Notes: a model not told the origin generated them from the sequence alone. Shown: positions 35,548-44,905, counted from the stretch's first letter. The stretch is 64,000 bases of DNA from Spongorhabdus nitratireducens (GCA_947387575.1 CANDOC010000013.1:124001-188000); one strand, 5' to 3'. Program-made: numbers and translations.

Positions 35548-35952
35548 ATGAGAAGACGCTATAGCAACGGCGCACAGGAAGATGCTGGCATAGATATGAC
35601 CCCGATGCTCGACATCGTGTTCATCATGCTCATCTTCTTCATCGTAACAACGTCGTTTATTAAAGAAGCCGGTATCGATGTAAACCGGCCGACCGCCAAC
35701 TCTGCCCAGGTCGTCAAGAAAGGCAATATCATGATTGCCGTCAGTGACACCGGAGCAGTCTGGATCGACAAGCGCCGGGTAGAAGTCGGTGCGGTACGGG
35801 CCAACGTTGAGCGACTGAAGGCTGAAAACCCGGAAGGTGCGGTCGTTATCCAGGCGGATAAGGAAGCCAAGTCCGGAATCGTGGTTGAGGTCATGGACCA
35901 GGTAAGACTGGCCGGGGTTTACAGTATCTCGATCTCCGCCAAAAACGAGTAA
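35548..35952 (+). CDS. exbD2: ExbD-type biopolymer transport protein (TonB2 system)
   Basis: 134 residues, normal for ExbD. A short cytoplasmic N-terminus is followed by DMTPMLDIVFIMLIFFIVTT, with the proton-translocating Asp at residue 22, and then a periplasmic domain containing NRPTA and the conserved C-terminal GVVVEVMDQVRLAGV-like block. GGGAGGA lies 8 bases ahead of the ATG. Together with ExbB2 it forms the motor of the TonB2 system; tonB follows after 13 bases. Confidence 0.92.
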   Translation: MRRRYSNGAQEDAGIDMTPMLDIVFIMLIFFIVTTSFIKEAGIDVNRPTANSAQVVKKGNIMIAVSDTGAVWIDKRRVEVGAVRANVERLKAENPEGAVVIQADKEAKSGIVVEVMDQVRLAGVYSISISAKNE

Positions 35953-35965
35953 AGCCGGAGGGCCC

Positions 35966-36586
35966 ATGCGTTATTTGATATCACTGGGTCTGGGTTTTGC
36001 TGTAGCACTGGGTCTGTTCGGAATTATGAACGGCCTGGTGAACAACAACCGGCATGAACTGGCGAAAGCGGATGATACCCGTATCAGTGAGTTTATCCGG
36101 TTGCAGCGGCCTGAGACCGTAAAAGAGAAGAAGCGGGAAATTCCCAAGCCGACACCGAAGAAGCCGCCACCCCCGCCGGAAATGAAAATTTCCCAGCAGG
36201 TGGACAAGCCGGTTATCGAACAGGTGAAGATGGACATTCCGAAAATGGATGTTGATCTGGATCTGGCAGTAGGTGATGGAGCTGGATCATTTGCTTCCAG
36301 CGGTGTGGCTGCATCCGGTGGACCTGTTCCTTTGAACAAGTTTGCCGTGCAACACCCGAGGAAAGCGCTCAAGCGTGGGATTGAAGGCTTCGTCCTGTTT
36401 AGATATACAGTTACACCTCAGGGACGGGTAACTGATATCAAGATACTTCAGGAAAAGCCCAGAGGATATGGCTTCGCGAAGGCTGTTAAAAAAGCTGCAG
36501 CTAAATGGAAATTTAAGCCAGCGATGGAGGACGGTAAGCCTGTTGCCAGAGTTCAGGAACAGCCTTACGAGTTTGTACTGGAGTAA
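35966..36586 (+). CDS. tonB2: TonB family energy transducer
   Basis: 206-residue TonB2-type protein. One N-terminal membrane anchor (residues 2-25) has the motor-interacting His? region replaced by a polar tail; then a short proline-rich linker (PKPTPKKPPPPPEM, about residues 66-79), and a C-terminal TonB domain beginning near NKFAVQHPRKALKRGIEGF with VTPQGRVTDIKILQ and AAAKWKFKPAMEDG. The short linker is typical of TonB2 and implies dependence on TtpC to span the periplasm. GGAGG precedes the ATG. The TPR gene follows after 3 bases. Confidence 0.92.
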   Translation: MRYLISLGLGFAVALGLFGIMNGLVNNNRHELAKADDTRISEFIRLQRPETVKEKKREIPKPTPKKPPPPPEMKISQQVDKPVIEQVKMDIPKMDVDLDLAVGDGAGSFASSGVAASGGPVPLNKFAVQHPRKALKRGIEGFVLFRYTVTPQGRVTDIKILQEKPRGYGFAKAVKKAAAKWKFKPAMEDGKPVARVQEQPYEFVLE

Positions 36587-36589
36587 ACC

Positions 36590-37843
36590 ATGAACGGAAT
36601 GAAGCGAACGTTTAAAAAGAAAGCCGCGCTGTCATTGCTGGTTCTCGGTTTGAGTGCCGCACTGACCCAGCCGGTCAGTGCCAAGGCCCCGGAAAAAGCT
36701 CCGGAGCTGCGGAAGATTACCTATAAGTATGTCCAGAAAGCTCAGGAACAGATGGCGGAAGACGATTATGTCGGTGCCAGAGAAAGTCTTGAGCATGTAT
36801 TGTCGAAAGTAGGTAGCAAAAAGTTTGACCGGGCGGCTGTGCACCAGATGCTGGGTGTTGTTTATGCCAACCAGGACAACTTTGATAAGGCTCTGAAACA
36901 CTTCAAACTGTCACTGGCGGATGATGCATTGCATCGTCCGGCAGCGCAGCAAGTGCGCTATAACCTTGCTCAGCTGCAAATGATGCGTGGCGAGTATAAA
37001 GATGGTATCGCTACCTTGAAGCAGTGGATAGCTAACCTTGAAGAAGGTGTAGCTGTTCCGGCCAGGGCCTGGATTATGCTGGCTAACGGTTACTCCCGTC
37101 TGGAACAGTGGAGGGATGTAATTGAGCCGGCGAAGAAAGCGATTGCCGCGACAGATAAGCCACAGGAAGCCTGGTATACATTGCTTCTGGCGGCTCATTA
37201 TGAGTTGCAGGACATTCCCCAGGCTATAAAAGTGCTGGAAACACTGGTGATGATTGCACCGCAGAAAAAACAGTACTGGTTGCAGCTTTCGGGCATGAAT
37301 ATGTCCATCAAGAAAGATGCAGCAGCACTGTCTGCATTGCGGGCAGCATATCGGCATGGTTTGTATAACAAGGAAGCAGACTATACCCAGCTGGCCAACT
37401 TCCTGACCTTCAGGCAGGTACCATATCAGGCGGGAATGGCCTATCAGGAAGGTATGGACCGTGGTGTGGTGGAAAAGAATTATGCCAACTATAAAAAGCT
37501 GGCAAATTTCTGGTCACATGCCAAGGAATCTGACCGTGCAATTGCAGCCTTTAATTCAGCCCTTGAACTGGATAAAAAGCCTGAGTTGCAGATCAAGCTG
37601 GCACGTATGCTGGCTCAGGCTGAACGCTTTGACGAACTTCTGAAGCTGGCGGCAGATCCAGCTGAAGATATGACCGAGAAGCACCGTGGTGAACTGCTGT
37701 TCCTGACAGCAATGGCTCACTACCAGCAGGGCAACACTCGTAAGGCACTTGAGCTGATGCGTACTGCAGCCAAGATGCCGGGCGGCAAGAGTCAGGCGGG
37801 TACCTGGATCAGTTTCCTGGAGCAGGATCTGGCCAGCAGCTGA
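36590..37843 (+). CDS. TPR-repeat exported protein of the TonB2 operon
   Basis: 417 residues with a signal peptide (cleavage near PVSAKA). Several tetratricopeptide repeats are visible, for example AVHQMLGVVYANQDNFDKALKHF near residue 82, and AIAAFNSALELDKKPEL near 320. The N-terminal part contains EDDYVGARESLEHVL typical of the TPR proteins that close TonB2-ttpC operons in marine gammaproteobacteria. Probably periplasmic scaffold for the receptor or motor; in Vibrio a corresponding protein has been linked to TonB2 function, as far as I recall. Starts 3 bases after tonB and ends 7 bases ahead of a terminator, so it is the last operon gene. Confidence 0.88.
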   Translation: MNGMKRTFKKKAALSLLVLGLSAALTQPVSAKAPEKAPELRKITYKYVQKAQEQMAEDDYVGARESLEHVLSKVGSKKFDRAAVHQMLGVVYANQDNFDKALKHFKLSLADDALHRPAAQQVRYNLAQLQMMRGEYKDGIATLKQWIANLEEGVAVPARAWIMLANGYSRLEQWRDVIEPAKKAIAATDKPQEAWYTLLLAAHYELQDIPQAIKVLETLVMIAPQKKQYWLQLSGMNMSIKKDAAALSALRAAYRHGLYNKEADYTQLANFLTFRQVPYQAGMAYQEGMDRGVVEKNYANYKKLANFWSHAKESDRAIAAFNSALELDKKPELQIKLARMLAQAERFDELLKLAADPAEDMTEKHRGELLFLTAMAHYQQGNTRKALELMRTAAKMPGGKSQAGTWISFLEQDLASS

Positions 37844-37850
37844 TCATATC

Positions 37851-37880
37851 AAACAGGGAGCTTCGGCTCCCTGTTTGTTT
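37851..37880 (+). terminator. Rho-independent terminator of the TonB2 operon
   Basis: 11-base perfect stem AAACAGGGAGC (37851-37861) with its complement 37866-37876, TTCG loop, tail GTTT. It follows the TPR gene stop by 7 bases. Confidence 0.9.
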
Positions 37881-37915
37881 ATTACGATTGATATCGAATT
37901 TGTAAAACCGTTTTC

Positions 37916-37969
37916 ATCCTCCCTCCCTCGTACTGCCATTCGGGCGCATACCCGAGTGGGAGGGAGGAT
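37916..37969. repeat. 12-base inverted repeat upstream of the S9 peptidase gene
   Basis: ATCCTCCCTCCC (37916-37927) pairs perfectly with GGGAGGGAGGAT (37958-37969) around a 30-base loop that itself can pair partly. It lies 50 bases ahead of the peptidase start, beyond the TonB operon terminator, and may be an operator or leader structure; the purine-rich arm could also mimic a ribosome binding site. Confidence 0.45.
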
Positions 37970-38018
37970 TTTCTGCTTTAAACAACGAATAACAACAATA
38001 AAGAAGAAAGGAAGTTAG

Positions 38019-39980
38019 ATGCATAAAAGCATTGCCGTCCTGATTGCAATGTTGCTCAGCAGTGTGTGCTTTTCCCTGAATGCAAAGCAGCCATCTATTG
38101 ATGACTTTGTGACATGGGGTAAGTATCGAAATATAAAAATATCTCCGACAGGTAAATACTTTTCTGCCACCGTTCGAGAGCAAGGTAAAAATAAAGTTGT
38201 AGTGATTAACCGGAAGTCTATGCAAGTGACAGGGGTCATTAACTTTAGTGGCCGCTCTCAGCCAGGCAAGACTTTCTGGGTAAATGATGAACGTATCGTT
38301 GCTCATGTTCTGAAAAGTACTGGCAGTCTGGATACGCCACGTGATTTTGGCAATGTGTTTGCCATGAATGCGGATGGCAGTCGTAAAAAGTATATTTTTG
38401 GCTATCAGTCTGAGCATGGACGCTCAACAGATGGTTTGATGTCTGTGTTGTCCTGGCTGAAGGATGATCCTAAACATATTTTGGTAGCGTCTACTGCGTT
38501 GAGTTTAAACTCTTCCAACCGTGTTACAGCATACAAGTTGAATGTTTATACCGGTAAAAGAAGGAAAGTAGCGAAGTCTCCGGCAAGATACGGTGGTCTG
38601 CTGGCTGACAGTAATGGTCAGGTTCGTTTTGCTACAGGAAAGTTGGTTGAGGGAGAGAAGAACTTTCAACTGTTGCACTACCGCAAAGATAATAACAGCG
38701 ACTGGGAACTGTTGAAAAAGTCAGAAGAAACCAGTGCTGATATCTCGCTGATTGGATTTTCAGATGATAATAAAAAGGTGTATCTGACATCATCCCGCAA
38801 GCATGGCGATGAAACTGCAGATACCAACGGATTATTCAGTTTTGATGTTGAGTCCGGCCAGTGGGATCTTGTCTATCGCCATCCCCGGGTTGATATAGAG
38901 TATGTCGAATATTGGCAGGATACGCCTGAAGCCGTTCATATCACTCCGGATTACAGCAAGGTTGTAGTGCTGGATGAACAAAGTCAGGTTGGTCGCTGGT
39001 ATTCCGTGCTGCAAAAGAGTTTTCCCTATTCGGAAATTATGGTGACCAGTGCAACCAGGGATCGCAAAGAAGCTATTTTGCATGTCCGTTCTGAAAAAGA
39101 TCCTGGTACCTATTATCTCTTTAATGCCGAAAAACAGACACTGGCACAAATCTTTTCGACGGCACCGAAGCTGGAGTCAAAGGAGCTGGCTGTTACCGAG
39201 GCTTTCAAGTTGAAAGCAAGAGATGGTGAAGAGCTGTTTGGATACCTTACTCTGCCTGTCGGTCAGCAACAAAACCTGCCAATGATAGTGATCCCCCATG
39301 GTGGCCCCCATGGTCCAAGAGATACCTGGACTTATGATCCTGAGGTGCAATTGCTGGCCAGTCGTGGGTATGCCGTTTTGAAAGTCAACTTCCGTGGCAG
39401 TGGTGGTTATGGTGCCCGGTTTGAGCGTCTGGGTTATGGCGAATGGGGCGGCAAGATGATTGACGATATGACCGACGCCACTCAATGGGCCATATCGCAA
39501 GGTATTGCAGATGAAAGCAGGGTCTGTATTTACGGCGGTTCCTATGGTGGTTATGCCTCACTGATGAGTGTGGTGAAAGAGCCCGACCTTTACCAGTGTG
39601 CAGTGGGGTATGTTGGTATTTACGATCTGGAGCTGATGTTTCAGGAAGGTGATATCCAGAGTTACTGGATGGGTCTTAACTATTTGAAGAAAGTACTGGG
39701 AAAAGATCAGGATAAACTCACTGCATTTTCTCCTGCAAAGCAGGTTAACAAGATCAAGGCAGACCTGTTTATTGTGCATGGTGAAGCTGATGAGCGTGCA
39801 CCTTTTGAGCATGCCCAAGTATTGAAAGCAGCTCTGGATAAAGCCGGTAAAGACTATGAGTGGCTGACTAAGGAAGATGAAGGTCACGGTTTTGTTAAGA
39901 AAGAAAACCGTCGTGAGCTTTACCAGAAAATGATCGCTTTTTTTGATAAGCATACAAAACCCGTTAAAGCATCTGAATGA
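38019..39980 (+). CDS. Prolyl oligopeptidase family (S9) serine peptidase, exported
   Basis: 653 residues. A signal peptide (cleavage near LNA) points to periplasm or cell surface. Residues about 30-380 form a beta-propeller-like region; the C-terminal alpha/beta hydrolase holds the S9 triad: nucleophile S508 in GGSYGGY, D591 in HGEADERAP and H623 in EGHGF. The HGGPHGPRDTWTYD block near residue 427 forms the oxyanion hole. The family cleaves short peptides (dipeptidyl- or acylaminoacyl-peptidase type). AAGGAAG lies ahead of the ATG. The next gene, an M3 oligopeptidase, follows after 41 bases in the same direction; probably one operon for peptide breakdown. Confidence 0.9.
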   Translation: MHKSIAVLIAMLLSSVCFSLNAKQPSIDDFVTWGKYRNIKISPTGKYFSATVREQGKNKVVVINRKSMQVTGVINFSGRSQPGKTFWVNDERIVAHVLKSTGSLDTPRDFGNVFAMNADGSRKKYIFGYQSEHGRSTDGLMSVLSWLKDDPKHILVASTALSLNSSNRVTAYKLNVYTGKRRKVAKSPARYGGLLADSNGQVRFATGKLVEGEKNFQLLHYRKDNNSDWELLKKSEETSADISLIGFSDDNKKVYLTSSRKHGDETADTNGLFSFDVESGQWDLVYRHPRVDIEYVEYWQDTPEAVHITPDYSKVVVLDEQSQVGRWYSVLQKSFPYSEIMVTSATRDRKEAILHVRSEKDPGTYYLFNAEKQTLAQIFSTAPKLESKELAVTEAFKLKARDGEELFGYLTLPVGQQQNLPMIVIPHGGPHGPRDTWTYDPEVQLLASRGYAVLKVNFRGSGGYGARFERLGYGEWGGKMIDDMTDATQWAISQGIADESRVCIYGGSYGGYASLMSVVKEPDLYQCAVGYVGIYDLELMFQEGDIQSYWMGLNYLKKVLGKDQDKLTAFSPAKQVNKIKADLFIVHGEADERAPFEHAQVLKAALDKAGKDYEWLTKEDEGHGFVKKENRRELYQKMIAFFDKHTKPVKASE

Positions 39981-40021
39981 CTACTTTTAAATTTTGATAT
40001 TTCATATTCAGGAGTCCTGTT

Positions 40022-41842
40022 ATGACAGTAAAAAATGATAAATCGATTCCTGTCTGGGATAACCGACATATTTATGCTGATCTGAGTGATTCGAAAATCC
40101 AGCAGGATTGCGAAACTGTTCAGGGATTAGTGCAGCAGCTTGAAAAGCTTGCTCAGAGGCTGGCCAGAGTCACTGATGATGAGCATGGGGTCATTACCGA
40201 AACCCTGATCGAAGCCTTGCAGGTACATGACAAGGCGGTCGAGTTGGTCTGGACCATGGATGTATTTGCCTACAGCACCAGCAGTGTCGATGCCAAAAAT
40301 GAAGCGGCTGCCAAGTTGATAGCCAAATCCGGTGATCTGGGCTCCCTGGTCGAACAGGCTTATAAACCGGTTGAACTCTATCTACTGCGGGCACCGGAAG
40401 CATTTATCGATACATTCCTGGGTCTTGATGAGATCAGGCCATACCGCTTTTATATTGCCAATCAACGTAAGCAATCGGCTCACTTGTTGTCTGCAGATGA
40501 AGAAGTGACGATTACTGCACTGTCTACGGATGGCTTTCATAGCTGGGGGCGCCTCTATGAAGAACTGTCCGGCAGTTTGCGTTGTAACGTCGATGGTGAG
40601 GAGTTGGGGCTGGCCAGCGCCTTTAACTTGACCCTGCAGCAGGATGCGGAAAAGCGTCGTACCGCCTGGGAAGCGATCCAGAATGCATGGCGCAGCCGGG
40701 AAGAGACTGCTGCCGCAATTCTGAATGCGATCAACGGCTGGCGCCGGGAAGAGATAAAACTGCGCTCGAAGCAGCAGCCGCAGCATTATCTGGATGTTAC
40801 CTGTCATCACCAGCGTATCGAACGCAGTACCCTTGATGCACTGATGCAGGCAACAGAGGAAAGAAAAACCCTGGGGCATCGTGCGTTGGCCGGCATGGCA
40901 AAAGGTTTGGGCATCGACAAACTGGGACCGCAGGATATTCTGGCGCCTTGCCCTCAGCCTGAAGGTGAACAGGGTTATTACAGTTTTGAGAAGGCAGTAG
41001 ATCTGGTTGTCCGGGCCTTTTCCCGCTTTGATCCGGAAATGGGTGACTTTGCCCGTCAGATGTACGACAACAACTGGATTGATGCCAAACCTACTGAAAA
41101 CCGTTCAACCGGAGCCTACTGTACCCAGTTTGCCAATGTGCGTGAGCCGCGAGTATTTATGACCTGGGATGGTTCGGTTGGTAATGTTATTACTCTGGCT
41201 CATGAGCTGGGTCATGCCTGGCATAACTGGGTAATGAAAGATCAGACCTGGGTCGAGTCTGATTACCCTTCAACCCTGGCCGAGACGGCAAGCATCTTTG
41301 CTGAAACACTGGTGCGGGATGCGCTGTTTGAAGAAGCTCAAAGCGATGCGGACCGAATGGAAGTCGCCTGGCAGGATGCAGAAAGTGCCGCTGCTTTCCT
41401 GGTGAATATTCCGGCCCGGTTCGAGTTTGAAAAGCGTCTGGTTGAAAAGCGGGATGAAGGTTACTTGCCTGCAGCAGAGCTGAGTGAGCTGATGGAGCAG
41501 AGCTGGGCCAAGTGGTATGAAGACAGTATTACTGAATATACCCCGATGTTCTGGGCCACCAAACTGCACTTCTCGCTTACCGGGCTGAGCTTCTACAACT
41601 ATCCGTACCTGTTCGGCTATCTGTTCAGTCTGGGAGTTTACGCCCAGAAGGAACGGCTCGGTGCTGAATTCAGCAAGGCCTATGTCGCACTGCTGCGTGA
41701 TACCGGCACCATGACCGCGGAAGAGTTGATTCAGAAGCATCTGGGTCGGGATATTCGTCAGCCTGAATTCTGGCATGACAGCCTGGATCTGGTTGAAAAG
41801 CTGATGATCCGGTTTGAGCAGCTACTGGAACAAAAGCAATAA
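40022..41842 (+). CDS. M3 family oligoendopeptidase (PepF-like)
   Basis: 606-residue zinc metallopeptidase of the M3B oligoendopeptidase F type. The zinc site HELGHAWH begins at residue 394, with the third ligand Glu in the following TLAETASIFAETL block near residue 419. Other family features are the N-terminal PVWDNRHIYADL and C-terminal FSLTGLSFYNYPYLFGYLFSLGVYA-like stretch with active-site His/Tyr. No signal peptide, so it cleaves imported oligopeptides in the cytoplasm. CAGGAG precedes the ATG. It complements the exported S9 enzyme encoded just upstream. Confidence 0.92.
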   Translation: MTVKNDKSIPVWDNRHIYADLSDSKIQQDCETVQGLVQQLEKLAQRLARVTDDEHGVITETLIEALQVHDKAVELVWTMDVFAYSTSSVDAKNEAAAKLIAKSGDLGSLVEQAYKPVELYLLRAPEAFIDTFLGLDEIRPYRFYIANQRKQSAHLLSADEEVTITALSTDGFHSWGRLYEELSGSLRCNVDGEELGLASAFNLTLQQDAEKRRTAWEAIQNAWRSREETAAAILNAINGWRREEIKLRSKQQPQHYLDVTCHHQRIERSTLDALMQATEERKTLGHRALAGMAKGLGIDKLGPQDILAPCPQPEGEQGYYSFEKAVDLVVRAFSRFDPEMGDFARQMYDNNWIDAKPTENRSTGAYCTQFANVREPRVFMTWDGSVGNVITLAHELGHAWHNWVMKDQTWVESDYPSTLAETASIFAETLVRDALFEEAQSDADRMEVAWQDAESAAAFLVNIPARFEFEKRLVEKRDEGYLPAAELSELMEQSWAKWYEDSITEYTPMFWATKLHFSLTGLSFYNYPYLFGYLFSLGVYAQKERLGAEFSKAYVALLRDTGTMTAEELIQKHLGRDIRQPEFWHDSLDLVEKLMIRFEQLLEQKQ

Positions 41843-41858
41843 TGGAAAGAAGTAATAT

Positions 41859-41897
41859 CTGGTCAGACAGGGAGCGTGTATTGAGCTGTCTGACCAG
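41859..41897 (+). terminator. Hairpin after the M3 peptidase gene
   Basis: 12-base perfect stem CTGGTCAGACAG (41859-41870) with 41886-41897 and a 15-base loop, 17 bases after the stop. It lacks a T-tail; it may be a weak terminator or mRNA stabiliser. The next gene starts 28 bases further. Confidence 0.5.
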
Positions 41898-41924
41898 CAT
41901 TTACTCAGGAGTATTTGCCAACGA

Positions 41925-42371
41925 ATGATTGAACTCAGGGAAGTCGACAAGAATAACTATCTGGACTGTCTGCGGCTGAGATTATGGCCTGATCAGGAAC
42001 ATAATCTGGCGCCCAATGGTGACACTATTGCTCAAGGATGTTTCGAGCCACATCACCGGGTAAGAGCTATTTACCGGGATAATAAAGTGGTAGGACTTTT
42101 ATCTTTCTGTCACGAAGATGAACCTGAAGATCTGGAGCTTTACTGGCTGTTCCGGTTTATGGTGGACAAGTCCTGTCAGGGGCAGGGAGTCGGTTCCACA
42201 GTGCTGGAGCTGTTGGCTGAAGAAGTCAGATCTCTGGGTGGCAAGCGGTTACGTACCATGCATAAACCATCCAATACGGTAGCCGGCAAGGCTTATCGTA
42301 ACTTTGGTTTCCGGGAAATCGGTGAACTGGATGATGGGGATACTCTGCTGGAAATGGATATTGCAGAATAA
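41925..42371 (+). CDS. GNAT family N-acetyltransferase
   Basis: 148 residues with the acetyl-CoA binding motif CQGQGVGSTVLELL near residue 86 (Q-x-x-G-x-G), preceded by the FRFMVDKS strand and followed by the NFGFREIGE terminal motif. The N-terminal half (NYLDCLRLRLWPDQEHNLAPNG) resembles spermidine/diamine or aminoglycoside-like acetyltransferases of the YjeM/paiA group, but the substrate cannot be told. CAGGAG lies about 13 bases ahead of the ATG. Sits alone after the peptidase gene. Confidence 0.8.
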   Translation: MIELREVDKNNYLDCLRLRLWPDQEHNLAPNGDTIAQGCFEPHHRVRAIYRDNKVVGLLSFCHEDEPEDLELYWLFRFMVDKSCQGQGVGSTVLELLAEEVRSLGGKRLRTMHKPSNTVAGKAYRNFGFREIGELDDGDTLLEMDIAE

Positions 42372-43009
42372 TCCTGATTCTAAAAAGGAAAACTTGTGAA
42401 ATTCTATTGCACGACAGTTTTACATACTTAATAATGGAATATCCTTATGCGCAATTATGTCTGCCATAAAAGAGACATCGCTGGCTATATCGATAGCTTT
42501 TGCTGAAGGATAACAATACACAGCCATAAGCGTGAATGCTGCGGATTATGAAATATAACAACACTTGCATAATTCCTGCTGACAGCATTTTGAGATAAAA
42601 AAACACCATAAAACGGCCAAAAGCCCACTGCCGGATCAGACAGTCAATTTTGTCGGTCACAGCGGCAATGGTGAAAGGAAGTAGGAGAACGTTCTAATGA
42701 TGATTACCGCCCAAATGACAATCTCCGGGTCAAATGCCATTGCCGCAACATATAAAAATGTGTGCGTGGTGGCTGGTGTGGGCGGAATGCTAATGGTCCC
42801 CCTGCCTTGACGACCCTTCGGGTTGGCCCTGACGGCCAACAGTCCATTTCAACAACTACAACTCGCCGCTACTGAAAGCTGCTTCGCCGCTGCGCGTTCG
42901 TTGCACCTGTCTTACGGCATAAAAACTGATTTTTTTCTGCGCTGATTCTGTCAGTGCGCGGGCTTGTACCTGCGTATTGGCTGCATGGGGTCGGCGTCTG
43001 GGGGACATA
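42372..43009. other. Structured intergenic region ahead of the MdlA-like gene
   Basis: About 640 bases without a supported gene. Several inverted repeats occur: GCGGCAATGG (42662-42671) with CCATTGCCGC (42737-42746), and GTTGGCC (42822-42828) with GGCCAAC (42834-42840), next to a CGACCCTTCGGGTT foldback. The right part looks different in composition from its neighbours. Leftward frames at 42657-42839 and 42869-43051 have no recognisable product. It may be a mobile repeat or a non-coding RNA locus; only a genome-wide copy search would tell. Confidence 0.4.
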
Positions 43010-44815
43010 ATGGACATCTTTCTTCGCCTTGGATGGTTTTTTAAACGGCACTGGATGCGATATCTATCCTGTGTCGGGCTGCTGGTGCTGGTATCACTGG
43101 CTGACTTGTTTCCACCCTGGCTGATCGGACAGCTGGTGGATGATATTCAGGCTGGAACATTTACTTCTGCCGATATTGTTCGTTCCGTATTGCTGATTGG
43201 CTTTACGGGATTATTGATTTATCTGTTGCGTAACGGCTGGCGCATTCTGTTGTTTGGCAGTGCGATTGAGCTGGGTAGGGTGTTGCGTACTCGGCTGTTT
43301 CATCATTTCACCCGGATGTCGCCGGAATTTTACCAGCGTTACAAGACCGGTGACTTGATGGCGCATGCTACCAATGACGTAAAAGCGGTTGAGTCTACTG
43401 CTGCGGAAGGTGTGCTGACCCTGGTGGACTCGGTGATAGCCGGTGGTGCCGTGATTATTGCCATGGTATGGATCTGCGGTTGGGAACTTACGGTGGTGGC
43501 ACTGTTGCCGTTTCCGGTGATGGCCTGGTTGATCTATCGCTATGCCTCATTGCTGAGAACCCGTTTCGGACAGGCTCAGGCGGCATTTTCTGATCTGAAT
43601 AACCGGGTGCAGGAAGCGGTTTCCGGTATCCGTGCAGTGCGGGCTCATGCCCTGAGCAGTGCTCAGCGGCAGCATTTTGGTGAACAGTCAGACCGTAATG
43701 TCAGCACTAATATGCAGGTCGCACGTGTTGACGCCCTGTTCGATCCGACCATTTCTATCTGTGTTGGTTTATCGATGCTGTGCAGTCTGGGCTTTGGCGC
43801 CTGGCGGATTCAGTCCGGCATGATGACCGTGGGTGAGCTAACGACATTCACTATTTACCTGGGGCTGCTGATATGGCCGATGTTCGCCTTTGGCTGGCTG
43901 TTTAACATAGTCGAGCGTGGCAGTGCTTCGATGAAACGTCTGGAATCATTGTTGGGTGAACTGCCGGATGTTACCGACAAGGCGGCAGATGCCCATGATC
44001 AGTTACAGGGCGATATTCATATTCAGTGTCAGGGGTTCACTTATCCCGGGGCTGAACGACAGTCGTTGCAGCCGCTGGATATTACGATCCAAAAGGGGAG
44101 TTTTGTCGGCCTTTGCGGCAAAACCGGCAGTGGCAAGACCTCATTGTTCAGACTGCTGCTGAGACAGTATGACAGTGAAAACGTCAGCATTTATATCGGT
44201 GACAGAGCCCACGATTCCGTCAGCCTGGATGCGTTAAGAAGCCGGTTTGCGCTGGTATCCCAGGAGCCGTTTCTGTTTTCGGCCAGTATTGCTGACAACA
44301 TTGCTTTTGGTCGTCCGGAAACCACTCAGGAAGAGATCGAACAGGTGGCCAAGTTGGCCTGTATTCATGAAGATATTCTGGGCTTCAGTGAAGGTTACGA
44401 AACCCTGCTGGGAGAGAAGGGCGTGAACCTGTCCGGTGGCCAGAAACAGCGTCTGACCATTGCCCGGGCCCTGTTACTGGAAGCTGACATTCTGCTGCTG
44501 GATGATGCTTTCTGTTCGCTGGATATGAAAACCGAAGCACGCATTCTGGATAACCTGATGCGCAGCGAAAAGAACCCGACTGTAGTGTTGATTACCCAGC
44601 GTCTCACCAACCTGCATAAAGCCGACCAGATTATCGTGATGGAAGCGGGGCAGGTTGCCGAATCAGGCAGCCATACCGAGCTGATGGATGGGCAGGGCTG
44701 GTATGCACGAATATTCCGGCGTCAGTCAATGGAAATCAGTGCAGCGCAGGCGCGGGCTGAGCAGTCTGAAGCAATACAACAAAATACAACAGAAACAGTG
44801 GCAACTGAAAGCTAG
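43010..44815 (+). CDS. mdlA: ABC exporter half-transporter, MdlA/SmdA-like
   Basis: 601 residues from the ATG at 43010, with GGGGGA just upstream; the frame extends 11 codons earlier into the structured intergenic region. Six membrane segments in the first 300 residues (ABC_membrane) precede one nucleotide-binding domain: Walker A GKTGSGKTS, signature LSGGQKQRLTIARAL, Walker B ILLLDDAFCSLD. The catalytic Glu after Walker B is replaced by Asp (DD rather than DE), as in E. coli MdlA, marking the degenerate half of a heterodimer. The partner with an intact site is the next gene. Probable multidrug exporter in the inner membrane. Confidence 0.87.
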   Translation: MDIFLRLGWFFKRHWMRYLSCVGLLVLVSLADLFPPWLIGQLVDDIQAGTFTSADIVRSVLLIGFTGLLIYLLRNGWRILLFGSAIELGRVLRTRLFHHFTRMSPEFYQRYKTGDLMAHATNDVKAVESTAAEGVLTLVDSVIAGGAVIIAMVWICGWELTVVALLPFPVMAWLIYRYASLLRTRFGQAQAAFSDLNNRVQEAVSGIRAVRAHALSSAQRQHFGEQSDRNVSTNMQVARVDALFDPTISICVGLSMLCSLGFGAWRIQSGMMTVGELTTFTIYLGLLIWPMFAFGWLFNIVERGSASMKRLESLLGELPDVTDKAADAHDQLQGDIHIQCQGFTYPGAERQSLQPLDITIQKGSFVGLCGKTGSGKTSLFRLLLRQYDSENVSIYIGDRAHDSVSLDALRSRFALVSQEPFLFSASIADNIAFGRPETTQEEIEQVAKLACIHEDILGFSEGYETLLGEKGVNLSGGQKQRLTIARALLLEADILLLDDAFCSLDMKTEARILDNLMRSEKNPTVVLITQRLTNLHKADQIIVMEAGQVAESGSHTELMDGQGWYARIFRRQSMEISAAQARAEQSEAIQQNTTETVATES

Positions 44816-44905
44816 TGATCCGTCGTAAATAAACGGATTTAAACACTGTATCGAAAATAAGAAATTTTGCAGCGCAGGACGGATCCCTGCGCCGGGGGAA
44901 ATGGT

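Noticed and set aside
42790-42845. CRISPR-like or tRNA-like structure
   Set aside because: The hairpins are single, not regularly spaced repeats, and no cloverleaf or anticodon arm can be drawn.
42869-43051. Possible 60-residue leftward protein overlapping the start of the MdlA-like gene
   Set aside because: It overlaps the supported exporter start, lacks a ribosome binding site and looks like a translation of foldback DNA.
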